Assembly: GCF_002896855.1 (NCBI RefSeq)
Contig: NZ_CP021850.1
Location: 2,009,665 to 2,073,664 of the forward strand
Reading direction: 5' to 3'
DNA length: 64,000 bases
DNA from: Clostridium thermosuccinogenes
GTDB lineage: Bacteria; Bacillota; Clostridia; Acetivibrionales; DSM-5807
The notes under the pieces are model-generated. The model was not told the DNA's origin, did not search any database, and saw nothing but the letters and a program-made list of their open reading frames with translations. Shown piece by piece: positions 53,120-62,615 of the stretch (its first letter is position 1; each line of letters opens with the position of its first letter). The translations under genes were made by a program, and so were the position numbers.

Positions 53120-53806
53120 AAATCATATAAAGCTTGCAAATTCATGTTGGATACATTAATAATTGTACCACTCCCTCCATCTTCTATCAATTATATATGT
53201 TTATTTTGAAAACATAAAATATTTCCGGGAAAGGCGCTTAAATCCACCTGGAAAATAATACTACATTACAGCAAGAAAAACAATGGCTTTAATGCTCCCA
53301 CAACTTCCATAATGAAGCTTAAATCCATTTTTAAATCCACCTGTTGAAGCTATAAGGACATTGAAGAAATTTACGAGTCATTTTGCCGCATTCCGAGATA
53401 AAAGGCGCTTGCCATCGTTCTCCGTGTTATACACACTGATAAAGTATGATTAATTTTTCCGATATATCCTGAAAATTATGAAGAATTTTGGAAAAGATTA
53501 ATATATTATTTATGTTTTGTTTATATTTGATTTACGGGAAATCAATAAGTTATGGATAAAATATTTATAATAAAGGCTATCACAGCATGATTTGGAAATA
53601 TAAGGAATGTATCATGAGAGAAAATATAGACAGAAATTTAATATTAAGTTCAATATTTTAAGTGTGAGGAAGTTTTTTCAAAGCAAATCGTGCTAATAGT
53701 ATATAGCCGGGCAAGGAGGAATGTTTCCATAGAAAATATCTGTGTATATAATAAGACCTATATGCTATAATTGATATGATTTTAACAGACAAGCATAGAG
53801 GTATAT
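53120..53806. other. Gene-free region between truncated murA and murT
   Basis: 687 bases, A+T-rich, no gene seen on either strand. Short copies of TTAAATCCACCTG occur near 53238 and 53330. The rest of the division/murein cluster (murG, ftsW, mraY and so on), usual upstream of murA, is absent, so this is probably a rearrangement junction. The murT promoter lies at the right end. Confidence 0.6.
53763..53771 (+). promoter_or_regulatory. Extended -10 promoter for murT-gatD
   Basis: TGCTATAAT 36 bases before the murT start codon. The -35 region (TGTATA) is poor. Confidence 0.5.
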
Positions 53807-55216
53807 ATGAATATTCGATTGGTTTTTACAGTAATAGTATCCAAGTTAATAATGAAAGCTTGCAGGCTTTTCAAGCTGGGAGGTACCAGCCTTCCCGGAG
53901 AAATCGCGAGGAAGATATACCCGGGTATTGTGAGCGAGATAACAAAAGGTTTCAATATCATAATGGTTACAGGTACGAACGGAAAAACTACCACTACCAA
54001 GATTATCGGGCAAGTCCTTGCGGAAAACGGTATTGATTTTATAACCAACAAATCCGGGGCAAACCTTGTTGACGGCGTGACGACAACATTTATTGATTCC
54101 GTAAGCATAACAGGCAAGAGCGCAATTAAAACCGCATTAATTGAAATGGATGAAGCTGCCTTTGACAAAATGACGAATTACGTTGAGCCGGACGTGCTGG
54201 TGGTGACTAATTTTTTCAGGGACCAGCTGGACCGTTATGGAGAGCTGTACACTACCCTGAATAGAGTTAAGTCAGGCATTATCAAATCTCCAAAGACAAA
54301 GCTTGTCCTTAATGCGGATGATTCGCTGTGCGCTTCCCTGGGCAGGGATACCGGGCACGAGGCAATATATTTCGGAATGGCCTGTGAAGCTTGGGAGAGC
54401 ATTGAAAAGGATAAAAACTCCGATGCGGCTTATTGCCTGTATTGCAAAACCAGGTATGAGTATGACTTTCATGTTTACGGACATCTCGGCGGTTTCAGGT
54501 GTCCCAACTGCGGGTATGAAAGGCCTGTTACTCAGGTGACCTGCACGAAGGTTGATGAACTGACATCTTCCAGTTCCCATATGCATTTTGCGGTAAATGA
54601 CAGCCATAGCTTGAAGGAGGAAGAATCTGAAGTTTACAGTTCCAAGGTCAATCTTCCGGGGATGTACAACATATATAATGCTTTGGCAGCAATTGCCTGC
54701 GGACATCTTTTAAATCTTCCTGTCCATAACACGATTAAAGCGCTGGGAAGCTTTGAGAGCGGATTTGGAAGAATGGAGAGCATTGCCGTCGGCAATAAGA
54801 ACATAAAGCTTATATTGGTGAAGAATCCTACAGGCTTTAATCAGGTGCTGAATTACCTTCTTACTGAAAACAGTAATATACAGCTTGCATTTATCATTAA
54901 TGACAAAATTGCTGACGGAACCGATGTTTCATGGCTTTGGGACGTGGATTTTGAAAAGCTGCAAGGTATGGAAGACAAGCTTGACAATATTTACACCTCC
55001 GGGCTGAGAGCTGAGGATATGGCATTAAGGCTCAAATATGCCGGCCTATATACCAATAAAATCAGCATAATCAAGTCTTATGAGGAGTTGATAAACATAG
55101 GCTTGAATAGGACTGAGGATGGCAGCAGTTTTTACATTTTGCCCACTTATACCGCCATGCTGGAAATCAGGAAGCTTCTTAAGAAAAAATTTCATCTTAA
55201 GGATTTTTGGAAATAG
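53807..55216 (+). CDS. murT: Lipid II isoglutaminyl synthase, subunit MurT
   Basis: Mur-ligase-like subunit which, with GatD, amidates the alpha-carboxyl of D-Glu in lipid II. 469 aa. The P-loop GTNGKTTTT is at 56-64. A zinc ribbon inserted in the central domain uses C210, C213, C232 and C235 (CLYC, CPNC). The C-terminal DUF1727 domain docks GatD. AGAGG lies five bases before the ATG. gatD follows after 45 bp. Confidence 0.96.
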   Translation: MNIRLVFTVIVSKLIMKACRLFKLGGTSLPGEIARKIYPGIVSEITKGFNIIMVTGTNGKTTTTKIIGQVLAENGIDFITNKSGANLVDGVTTTFIDSVSITGKSAIKTALIEMDEAAFDKMTNYVEPDVLVVTNFFRDQLDRYGELYTTLNRVKSGIIKSPKTKLVLNADDSLCASLGRDTGHEAIYFGMACEAWESIEKDKNSDAAYCLYCKTRYEYDFHVYGHLGGFRCPNCGYERPVTQVTCTKVDELTSSSSHMHFAVNDSHSLKEEESEVYSSKVNLPGMYNIYNALAAIACGHLLNLPVHNTIKALGSFESGFGRMESIAVGNKNIKLILVKNPTGFNQVLNYLLTENSNIQLAFIINDKIADGTDVSWLWDVDFEKLQGMEDKLDNIYTSGLRAEDMALRLKYAGLYTNKISIIKSYEELINIGLNRTEDGSSFYILPTYTAMLEIRKLLKKKFHLKDFWK

Positions 55217-55261
55217 CATAAGATCTGGGTTTTTAATTTTTGATATCAGCGGAGGATGCTT

Positions 55262-56017
55262 ATGTATGAATTAAATATATGTCACCTGTACCCTGATTTA
55301 TTAAATCTGTACGGTGACAAGGGCAATATAATTACCTTAAGCAAAAGATGTGAATGGAGAGGTATAAAGGCGAACATCATCAACCTCTCTTTAGGTGATG
55401 CCTTCATTCCTGAAAACTATGATATAGTATTCCTGGGTGGTGGCCAGGATTATGAGCAGCAGATAATCCAGGAGGATTTGTTGAAAATAAAAGGCATAGA
55501 AATAAAAAATGCCATTTACAACGACAAGGTATTTTTGGCCATATGCGGAGGTTATCAAATACTGGGACAGTATTACAGGACATGGGACAATAAGGAGATA
55601 GAACTGCTGGGCGCACTGAACCTTTGGACAATAGGAGGAAAAGAAAGATTCATAGGAAATTTGGTTTTTGAATGCGAAGCTCTGAAATCAGAAAATTCTG
55701 ACGGTATGGTAGTAGGCTTTGAGAATCATTCGGGAAGAACCTATCTCGGAAATGATGTAAAACCGCTGGGAAGGGTAATCAATGGGAAAGGAAACAACGG
55801 AGAAGACGGAGGTGAAGGGGCCGTCTATAAAAATGTCTATTGCTCCTATTCTCATGGCAGCCTGCTGCCCAAAAATCCTGCCCTTGCTGATCATTTGATT
55901 TCAACGGCTCTTAAGCAAAAGTACAAGGACTTTATGGGGCTCCAGCCTATCGACAATACCCTGGAGAACCTGGCCCATGATACCATGCTGAACAGGATAA
56001 TAAACAGCAAGGGATAG
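55262..56017 (+). CDS. gatD: Lipid II isoglutaminyl synthase, glutaminase subunit GatD
   Basis: Class-I glutamine amidotransferase supplying ammonia to MurT; 251 aa. The catalytic cysteine is C95 in AICGGYQILG and the histidine lies in YSHGSLLPKN. LYGDKGNIITL and FLGGGQDYEQ are also family features. ATG 55262 has GGAGG six bases upstream; ATG 55256 overlaps that site. It follows murT and precedes an LTA-synthase-type gene by 40 bp, apparently one operon. Confidence 0.96.
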   Translation: MYELNICHLYPDLLNLYGDKGNIITLSKRCEWRGIKANIINLSLGDAFIPENYDIVFLGGGQDYEQQIIQEDLLKIKGIEIKNAIYNDKVFLAICGGYQILGQYYRTWDNKEIELLGALNLWTIGGKERFIGNLVFECEALKSENSDGMVVGFENHSGRTYLGNDVKPLGRVINGKGNNGEDGGEGAVYKNVYCSYSHGSLLPKNPALADHLISTALKQKYKDFMGLQPIDNTLENLAHDTMLNRIINSKG

Positions 56018-56057
56018 TTAAGTTGAATACGCTTATATTTTGAAAGGGGTCATTTTC

Positions 56058-57956
56058 TTGAAACCAATTTTAAACAATGGAAAAGCTAATTTAAATATTA
56101 ATATTGAGATCATAGAGCCTCAAAAAGCTCTGTATTGGATCGCTTTTTTTGCAGGGTTCCTGATCAAGCTGACTTATTTTAATTATTCCGTCGGTTTGAA
56201 TTTCGGAAGTATATTGACATCGCCAAACAGCCGTATGTTCATATCAACTTTTTTCTTTCTTTTGCTTGTTGCAGCCATAGTATTTGTACTGTTTAACAAG
56301 AAGAGATATATTGCTCTGCTGGTTGTAGATGTGCTCATTACGATTTTGCTGGTGGCTGATATCCTTTATTTCCGCTATTACCGCTGCCCTATTACCCTGC
56401 CGGTTCTAGCGCAAATAAGCCTTGTGGCTCCTGCCGGGGATAGCATAAATGTGCTGTTAAATCCGACGGATGTCATTCTCATATTGGAAATTCCGGTGCT
56501 CCTTCGCTTGCTGTTTTTGTTCAGAAAGTCCGGCGTAAAAAGCATCCCCTTCCCCACCAGGTTGGTTACGGGGGTTCTTGTCGCTGCAATATCCATAGGT
56601 GCATTGCGCTTGTTCTATAAGAACTCAGATATCCCCATGTTCAATTATGACAGGAATTATGTCGCCAAGGAGCTTGGCATACTTTATTTTCATGTGCATG
56701 ACGTACAGGCTTATGTGAATGAAAATATACTTACCAATAAAGTATTGACAAAAGAGGACAAGCAGCTTATAGAAGAATTTTACGCAAATAAATCCAAGGT
56801 GCCCAAAACTGATAACTATCATGGCATTGCCCAGGGTAAAAACCTTATAATGATGCAGCTTGAGTCTTTTCAGGCCTTTTTACTCAACCGGGAAATTGAC
56901 GGAAGGGAGATCACACCCAACCTTAACAAACTGCTGAAAGAAAGCGTATTTTTTGAAAATTTCCATTACCAGGTTGGGGGCGGAAATACTTCCGATGCGG
57001 AATTCCTGTCCAACAACTCCCTTTACCCGGCACAACAAGGTGCGGTTTATTTCCGGTATCCTGGGAACACATATCATTCCCTTCCTAAATTATTGAAGAA
57101 ACAGGGTTATGATACCTATGTGTTCCATGCTTATCATCCCAGCTTCTGGAACAGAGCGAACATGTACAAGGCCGTAGGCTTCGACAAGTTCTACAGCAGC
57201 GGTGATTTTATAACACCCGCAGAAGAAATTGAAGGCTGGGGCTTGGGAGATAAATCCTTTCTGCTGCAGTCCCTGGAAAAGATTGATAAATCAAAACCTT
57301 TTTACAGCTTTATGATCACTCTGTCCAGCCACTACGCTTATGGATCTTTTGAAGATAACGATGAATTCGATGTCGGTGAATATGAAGGAACCACATTCGG
57401 AAATTACATTAAAGCCGCCCATTACGTAGATAGCGCCATCGGGGGCTTTTTGGAGGAGCTTAAAAAGCAAGGCTTGTATGATAATACCCTGTTGGTTTTC
57501 TATGGGGACCATCATGCTTTCCCCAAGGACAAATCGGAAGATATGCAGCATTTCTTGGGGATTGACGACAGTGAATTCGAATGGCTGAAGTATCAGAAGG
57601 TTCCTCTTATCATCCACTATCCCGGTTTGAAAAACGGTGAGGTTATGGATATTACCGGAGGTCAGATAGATATACTGCCGACAGTGGCAAACCTTATGGG
57701 ATTTGAAGTTCCCTATGCCATGGGCAAGGATTTGCTGAATTCAGAGGAAGGATATGCTATACTTAGAGGCGGTTCATATATTACCGATTCATATATATAC
57801 ATCAGCAACCTGGGAGAAGCCTTCGATAAAAAGACCGGGCGTAAACTGGAAGAAAAGGAGTACGAAAAGGACTTCGAGAGGTTTGAAAAGGAATTGGAGG
57901 TTTCGGATACCATACTGCACAAAAACGCCTTTAAATACAAATTAAATATAAATTAA
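56058..57956 (+). CDS. LTA synthase-type sulfatase (copy 1)
   Basis: Membrane phosphoglycerol transferase family, 632 aa: five N-terminal membrane segments (to about 195) and an extracellular sulfatase-like domain. Catalytic residues as in LtaS: E269 (MQLESFQ), the nucleophile T311 (GGGNTSDAEF), D484 and H485 (YGDHHAF). TTG 56058 is preferred as AAAGGGG is eight bases upstream; TTG 56040 overlaps it. It is third in murT-gatD-LTA synthase, closed by a strong terminator. It is close to copy 3 (60.5 kb) in sequence and should make or modify a glycerophosphate polymer. Confidence 0.9.
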   Translation: MKPILNNGKANLNINIEIIEPQKALYWIAFFAGFLIKLTYFNYSVGLNFGSILTSPNSRMFISTFFFLLLVAAIVFVLFNKKRYIALLVVDVLITILLVADILYFRYYRCPITLPVLAQISLVAPAGDSINVLLNPTDVILILEIPVLLRLLFLFRKSGVKSIPFPTRLVTGVLVAAISIGALRLFYKNSDIPMFNYDRNYVAKELGILYFHVHDVQAYVNENILTNKVLTKEDKQLIEEFYANKSKVPKTDNYHGIAQGKNLIMMQLESFQAFLLNREIDGREITPNLNKLLKESVFFENFHYQVGGGNTSDAEFLSNNSLYPAQQGAVYFRYPGNTYHSLPKLLKKQGYDTYVFHAYHPSFWNRANMYKAVGFDKFYSSGDFITPAEEIEGWGLGDKSFLLQSLEKIDKSKPFYSFMITLSSHYAYGSFEDNDEFDVGEYEGTTFGNYIKAAHYVDSAIGGFLEELKKQGLYDNTLLVFYGDHHAFPKDKSEDMQHFLGIDDSEFEWLKYQKVPLIIHYPGLKNGEVMDITGGQIDILPTVANLMGFEVPYAMGKDLLNSEEGYAILRGGSYITDSYIYISNLGEAFDKKTGRKLEEKEYEKDFERFEKELEVSDTILHKNAFKYKLNIN

Positions 57957-58103
57957 ACTGGTATTTTGAATTTATAGCCGGTGCAAATTTTTATTGACAA
58001 GCATTATTGATGGCGAAGTTATGAGTAAAAGTGCAGCTTCGATAATGGATTATTAAATTAAATTATTAATTAATATGATGATAAAGACTATGGTAAAAGG
58101 AAA

Positions 58104-58137
58104 AGACCGCTTGATTGCAAAAGCGGTCTCTCTTTTT
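58104..58137. terminator. Bidirectional terminator between two LTA-synthase-type genes
   Basis: AGACCGCTT-GATTGCAA-AAGCGGTCT followed by CTCTTTTT on the plus strand. The minus strand reads TTTTCCTTTT after the same stem, so it can also end the convergent gene. Confidence 0.9.
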
Positions 58138-58210
58138 AAACCTTCATTTTAAGTTAAGGTTTCATTATAAACTTTTTAGGACTTCAATTTAAGCTTTCGT
58201 TTTCAGTAAT

Positions 58211-58259
58211 TTTCTAAAAGCTTAACTTCTAAATGCTTATCTTCTAAATGTTTACTTCT
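58211..58259. repeat. Short tandem repeat, unit CTTCTAAATGYTTA
   Basis: Three to four imperfect units of 14-15 bp in a row: TTTCTAAAAGCTTAA, CTTCTAAATGCTTAT, CTTCTAAATGTTTA and a partial CTTCTA. Just beyond the stop of the minus-strand gene. Confidence 0.65.
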
Positions 58260-58284
58260 ATACCCTGATGTTCATAAGGCTTCA

Positions 58285-60117
58285 TTACTTTTTAAAATTA
58301 TGGCTGTAATAATACTCCACGTTCAGGAAATCCTTCCACAGCTTTTCATTATCCGGAGTCAACTCTTTCTTAAACTCTCCGTTTTCTTTAAAGTACACCT
58401 TATTGATAACATCAAACTTTTTCTTAATATCGGACAGGTATTGCATATATTCATTTCCTTGCCATCCTATATAATCGAACAGCTCAGCCATCAGAAAATT
58501 GGGACTAATAGAGTTTCCTGTCCCGGTGAAATCCCTTTTAAAAATGCTTTTTGCTTTATCATTAGCCCAGATTATATATGGAGTCTGGTAATAGTTTTTA
58601 AATCCTTCCACAGTGGATAAATCCAGGTTTATACCCAGCATGTCATATCCATAATGGTCTTCACCGAGCCATGGGTTGTGATCTCCGAATATAATCAGTA
58701 TGACAGGCTCTTCTTCTTTTCTGAAATAATCCACAATTTTTTTGATGGCCTGGTCAGTCTTATATATTCCCGACAGATAATTATTGATGATGTTGTACGT
58801 ACCTTCATCATAGGATGCTTTTTTCTTCAGGTAATCATCCTTTACCAGCCTTTCAGTGGAATAAGGGCCATGATTCTGATAAGTGACGGAAAAATTAAAA
58901 TAAGGCTGACGGTTTTTAACGCTGTTTTCATACCCTTCAATTATATAGTCAAAAAAATTCATGTCCGCAAGATATACTTCCTGGATATATCTGTACTTGT
59001 TGTCGTAGTGGTCATAGGAATCAAAACCAAGGTACTCGTTGATGTTGCGTCTGTTATAAAAGGAACCGGTGATCGGGTGCATGGCTTCCGTCCTGTATCC
59101 CTGCTCTTTCAGATACCATACAAAAGAGTTGGTATCTCTGTAATACTTGGGATGAGTGTTAAAGCCGGTAAGAAATGCCCTTTCGGTGTTTACGGTACCA
59201 CCGGCAAAAATGTTTGTAACCAGGTTGCCATGCAGGGATTCCTTTTGAAGCTCATGAAAGTTCGCATACACATCGATGCTCAAATCAACGCCATCAAACT
59301 GGGAAAAATCGTTATAAGCTTCCAGCATTATGGAAATGATATTTACCTTCTGTTCTTCCGGGATGTCCTGATAGCTATATTTTGACAGCTCCTCTGCTGC
59401 CTTTTTCTCATCGTACCCTTCCGGCGGTACCTCCCGTGCGCTCTTTATGCTATATATAAAGGGATATACAAAGCCTTTTGACCGAAACTGTTCCGATTCT
59501 ATCCATATGTTTATCAGGCTCTTATCCCCCACCGCCTCGTATATCTTGGGATTAAAGTAAAAGTTCCGGAAGGTGAAAAATCCGATAAGGCAAAAGGAAA
59601 CCAATAGGGATATCCTGACCTTAAAGGAGTGGATTTTCTGCCCGAAAAACAGCTTTAAAATCACAGTAATCACCATCAAGCCTATTATGAGTATTATCAT
59701 CTTCAGGCTAAGGCGGATATTATATTTTTTAGCCATTACCAACGACTCACTGAACAATTTTATGTCAACAAAAGTGAAAGGGTCATCCCTGTACATCAAT
59801 TTAAATTTATTTACCATGGACAGGATTACAAAAATAAATCCGGTCAGAGAAAAAGCTGCCCACAGCCTGTTAAATATCAAATATGAGAGATACATAAAGA
59901 AAAAAATGGGAATAAAGTTCATGAAAATCAGCATGGTTCCCTTGAAATAGCTTTTAAACATGTCCATATCAAATATACCGCTGGAAAAGGCAAAAGTTAT
60001 GGACATTATGAGAAAGCTCAGTACAACTGTGATTGCAAAAGTAAGCACGTATTCCGGAATGCTACCCAATTTTGATTTTGCCTTATTTGATTTCTCGCCT
60101 TTAAACATGCGTATCAA
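58285..60117 (-). CDS. LTA synthase-type sulfatase (divergent copy 2)
   Basis: 610-aa membrane phosphoglycerol transferase-like protein, clearly more diverged than copies 1 and 3. Five membrane segments (to about 185), then a sulfatase domain with E266 (IMLEAYND), probable nucleophile T311 (GGTVNTERAF), QNHGPYS and D479-H480 (FGDHNPW). TTG 60117 is preceded by GGAG at 8 bases. Convergent with copy 1 and divergent from copy 3. It may act on a different acceptor, such as glycolipid priming or a branch; that is inference. Confidence 0.85.
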   Translation of the reverse strand: MIRMFKGEKSNKAKSKLGSIPEYVLTFAITVVLSFLIMSITFAFSSGIFDMDMFKSYFKGTMLIFMNFIPIFFFMYLSYLIFNRLWAAFSLTGFIFVILSMVNKFKLMYRDDPFTFVDIKLFSESLVMAKKYNIRLSLKMIILIIGLMVITVILKLFFGQKIHSFKVRISLLVSFCLIGFFTFRNFYFNPKIYEAVGDKSLINIWIESEQFRSKGFVYPFIYSIKSAREVPPEGYDEKKAAEELSKYSYQDIPEEQKVNIISIMLEAYNDFSQFDGVDLSIDVYANFHELQKESLHGNLVTNIFAGGTVNTERAFLTGFNTHPKYYRDTNSFVWYLKEQGYRTEAMHPITGSFYNRRNINEYLGFDSYDHYDNKYRYIQEVYLADMNFFDYIIEGYENSVKNRQPYFNFSVTYQNHGPYSTERLVKDDYLKKKASYDEGTYNIINNYLSGIYKTDQAIKKIVDYFRKEEEPVILIIFGDHNPWLGEDHYGYDMLGINLDLSTVEGFKNYYQTPYIIWANDKAKSIFKRDFTGTGNSISPNFLMAELFDYIGWQGNEYMQYLSDIKKKFDVINKVYFKENGEFKKELTPDNEKLWKDFLNVEYYYSHNFKK

Positions 60118-60534
60118 TATAATCTCTCCAAATCAATAAATTAATTTAAAATCTATTAAGTAAATATTTTTATCAAGGATGAAACATGAACTTTTTCATT
60201 CATAACCAACTCTTTGCGACAGCAAAGGGACGCGTCTAAATATAAAATCTGATAAAATCCACAGATAAATGCACTGTCATGGTTGCTCACCAATAGTTAA
60301 TATTCTATCAACCAGAGAGCATGGATGTCAAATTGTATATTGATACCTGTCCTGTTTAAATAAGGCATTTTCTGCCGTTATATTATGCTGGCGCTATCCT
60401 TTTATTGAATAATTTTAAATAACTGCATTTACAGACAAGCTTTAAAATAGTACAGTATAATATGGATAAACAGTGAATTACCTATTTTATTATGAATTTC
60501 GTATGAATCAACTGAAGTAATGGGGGAATTTTAA
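60118..60534. other. Divergent promoter region between LTA-synthase-type genes
   Basis: 417 bases, no gene seen. A TATAAT at about 60457 lies some 75 bases before the copy 3 start; no good -35 is paired with it. No other structure was recognised. Confidence 0.45.
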
Positions 60535-62442
60535 TTGCAGAATATCAAGCATGTTCAAAATAAAGACAAAAAATCTTTTTCCAGGCCGGTTGCTTTGGCA
60601 GAAGCGCTTTATATCCTATTCTTTATCGGAGCTATATCATTGAAGAGCATATACTTCCATATAACAACAAAAATTACCCGTAAACCCTATTTTACATCCG
60701 GCAATGCTATTATGGCGATTTCAACCTTTGGCATTGCAGTGATTATTGCAGGCTTGGTGCTCCTTGTTTTCAATAAAAGACGAAAGGGCGCTCTGATTTT
60801 TTTGAATCTTTTTCTGTCCGCATTGCTTTTTGCTGACACTCTGTATTACAGATATTATTCCAACCCTATAACCATACCTGTGTTATACCAGATGGGTCTG
60901 GTGAGCGCTGTTCAGGACAGCATTACAAGCCTGATTAAGCCGAAAGATATAATATATGCCTTGGATTTGCCATTTTTGCTTATGTACATAGTATTTATGA
61001 GGGTGTATTTCAGAAGTGCTGTTTTAAAGCTTGATATCAGAAAGAAGCTTATATCCTCTTTTGCCGTGATTCTGTCAGGCTTTGTTATATTCCTCGCATG
61101 TTATCTTAAAGTTGACAGAAGCAGCTTCATATATGATAATGTCAACCCTGTAAAAAAACTGGGCATATTGTACTTTCACACCTTTGACTCAAAAAGGTTT
61201 CTGGTCGATCACTTTTTTGTCAATAAGGTTCTTAACTCCAAAGACAGAATGCGCCTTGACGATTTTTATGCTTCCAGGGTATCGGAAAGTAAGGAGTATG
61301 AAGGTATCGCCCAGGGTAAAAATCTTCTAATTGTTCAGGTGGAAGCATTTCAGGAGTTTGTCGTGGGAAAATCCGTGAACGGCAAAGAAATCACGCCCAA
61401 TATGAATAAGCTTATCCAGGAGAGCTTTTATTTTGACAATATATACTATCAGGTGGCCGGCGGAAACACTTCCGATGCGGAGTTTCTGCTTAACGCTTCC
61501 CTGTATCCGGCCAAGGAAGGGGCTGTGTACTTCAGGTATCCCACCAACAGCTTTCATACCCTGCCCAAGATCCTTAAAGAGCAGGGATATACTTCCTACG
61601 TGTTCCACGCAAACAACCCGAACTTCTGGAACAGGATGCTGATGTACAAGTCCCTCGGATTTGATAAGTTTATCAGCTACGATGATTATACCATCGACGA
61701 GTTTGTAGGTTGGGGAGGCTGGGCTTTGAGCGACGCATCCTTTTTCCGCCAGTCCCTGCGTAAAATAGATACCTCAAAGCCTTTTTACGGTTTCATGATA
61801 ACTCTGTCAAGCCACCATCCTTACACTTATTTTAACGAGAATTACAAGGAATTTGACGCGGGAGAGTATGAGGGCACCTATCTAGGGAGGTATTTAAAAG
61901 CCATAAACTATGCGGACAAGGCTTTGGGAATGCTTATAGACGATCTTAAAGAACAGGGATTATATGAAAACACCCTAATCGTTATTTTCGGAGATCATTA
62001 TGCCATTCCCCGGGATCAGTCGGCGGAACTCATGAAGTTCATGAATGTTCAGTACAGTGATTTCCAGTTCAGAAAGCTGCAAAAGGTTCCTCTGATCATT
62101 CACTGTCCCGGAATGACGGAAGGTGTCAAAAGATCGGTTGTCGGAGGCGAAATTGACATCATGCCCACTCTAGGAAACCTGATGGGCTTTGATACATCTT
62201 ATGCCATGGGTAGAGACCTTTTGAATACTGAAACAGGATATGCACTTTTAAGAAACGGTTCGGTCATAACTGAAGATTACATCTATCTCAGCGATCTGGG
62301 AGAAGCTTATGACATCAACACAGGAGAAGTCCTTGATAAAACCGTTTATGAAGATGAAGTAAAGAAACTGCAGGAAGAGATGTACATCTCGGACTTAATA
62401 TTGCAAAAGGATGCCTTTGAGACCTACAGGATACAGAAATAA
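60535..62442 (+). CDS. LTA synthase-type sulfatase (copy 3)
   Basis: 635 aa, same layout and many identical blocks as copy 1 (GNTSDAEFL, AVYFRYP, FMITLSSH, EYEGTYLG). Catalytic residues E270, T312, D487 and H488 are intact. Five N-terminal membrane segments. The TTG start has GGGGG eight bases upstream. It is transcribed alone from its own promoter region, so copies 1 and 3 may be used under different conditions. Confidence 0.9.
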   Translation: MQNIKHVQNKDKKSFSRPVALAEALYILFFIGAISLKSIYFHITTKITRKPYFTSGNAIMAISTFGIAVIIAGLVLLVFNKRRKGALIFLNLFLSALLFADTLYYRYYSNPITIPVLYQMGLVSAVQDSITSLIKPKDIIYALDLPFLLMYIVFMRVYFRSAVLKLDIRKKLISSFAVILSGFVIFLACYLKVDRSSFIYDNVNPVKKLGILYFHTFDSKRFLVDHFFVNKVLNSKDRMRLDDFYASRVSESKEYEGIAQGKNLLIVQVEAFQEFVVGKSVNGKEITPNMNKLIQESFYFDNIYYQVAGGNTSDAEFLLNASLYPAKEGAVYFRYPTNSFHTLPKILKEQGYTSYVFHANNPNFWNRMLMYKSLGFDKFISYDDYTIDEFVGWGGWALSDASFFRQSLRKIDTSKPFYGFMITLSSHHPYTYFNENYKEFDAGEYEGTYLGRYLKAINYADKALGMLIDDLKEQGLYENTLIVIFGDHYAIPRDQSAELMKFMNVQYSDFQFRKLQKVPLIIHCPGMTEGVKRSVVGGEIDIMPTLGNLMGFDTSYAMGRDLLNTETGYALLRNGSVITEDYIYLSDLGEAYDINTGEVLDKTVYEDEVKKLQEEMYISDLILQKDAFETYRIQK

Positions 62443-62513
62443 ACTTGATTGGATGCTTTTCATGGCTTGTGGCAGATGGTATAATGTTTAATAACTTTCA
62501 GTATTCAAATAAG

Positions 62514-62567
62514 ACAGGAAAGCTCCGCCCTCTATTAGTATTCAATACTTCAGGGCATCTTTCCTGT
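62514..62567. other. Nested hairpin upstream of the DUF362 gene
   Basis: Three nested stems: ACAGGAAAG/CTTTCCTGT (62514-62522 with 62559-62567), GCCCT/AGGGC (62527-62531 with 62552-62556) and AGTA/TACT at the tip. No U-tract follows on the plus strand. It lies about 50 bases before the next start codon, so it may be a leader structure or an atypical terminator of the preceding gene. Confidence 0.55.
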
Positions 62568-62615
62568 TGTAAGTATATAAAAAAAATATAGCAAAATATA
62601 AGGAGGATAGTCTTT

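Larger units (their letters stand above)
57957..58284. other. Intergenic region with terminator and short tandem repeat
   Basis: 328 bases between convergent genes. Holds the bidirectional terminator and the CTTCTAAATG repeat listed separately. Nothing else seen. Confidence 0.6.
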
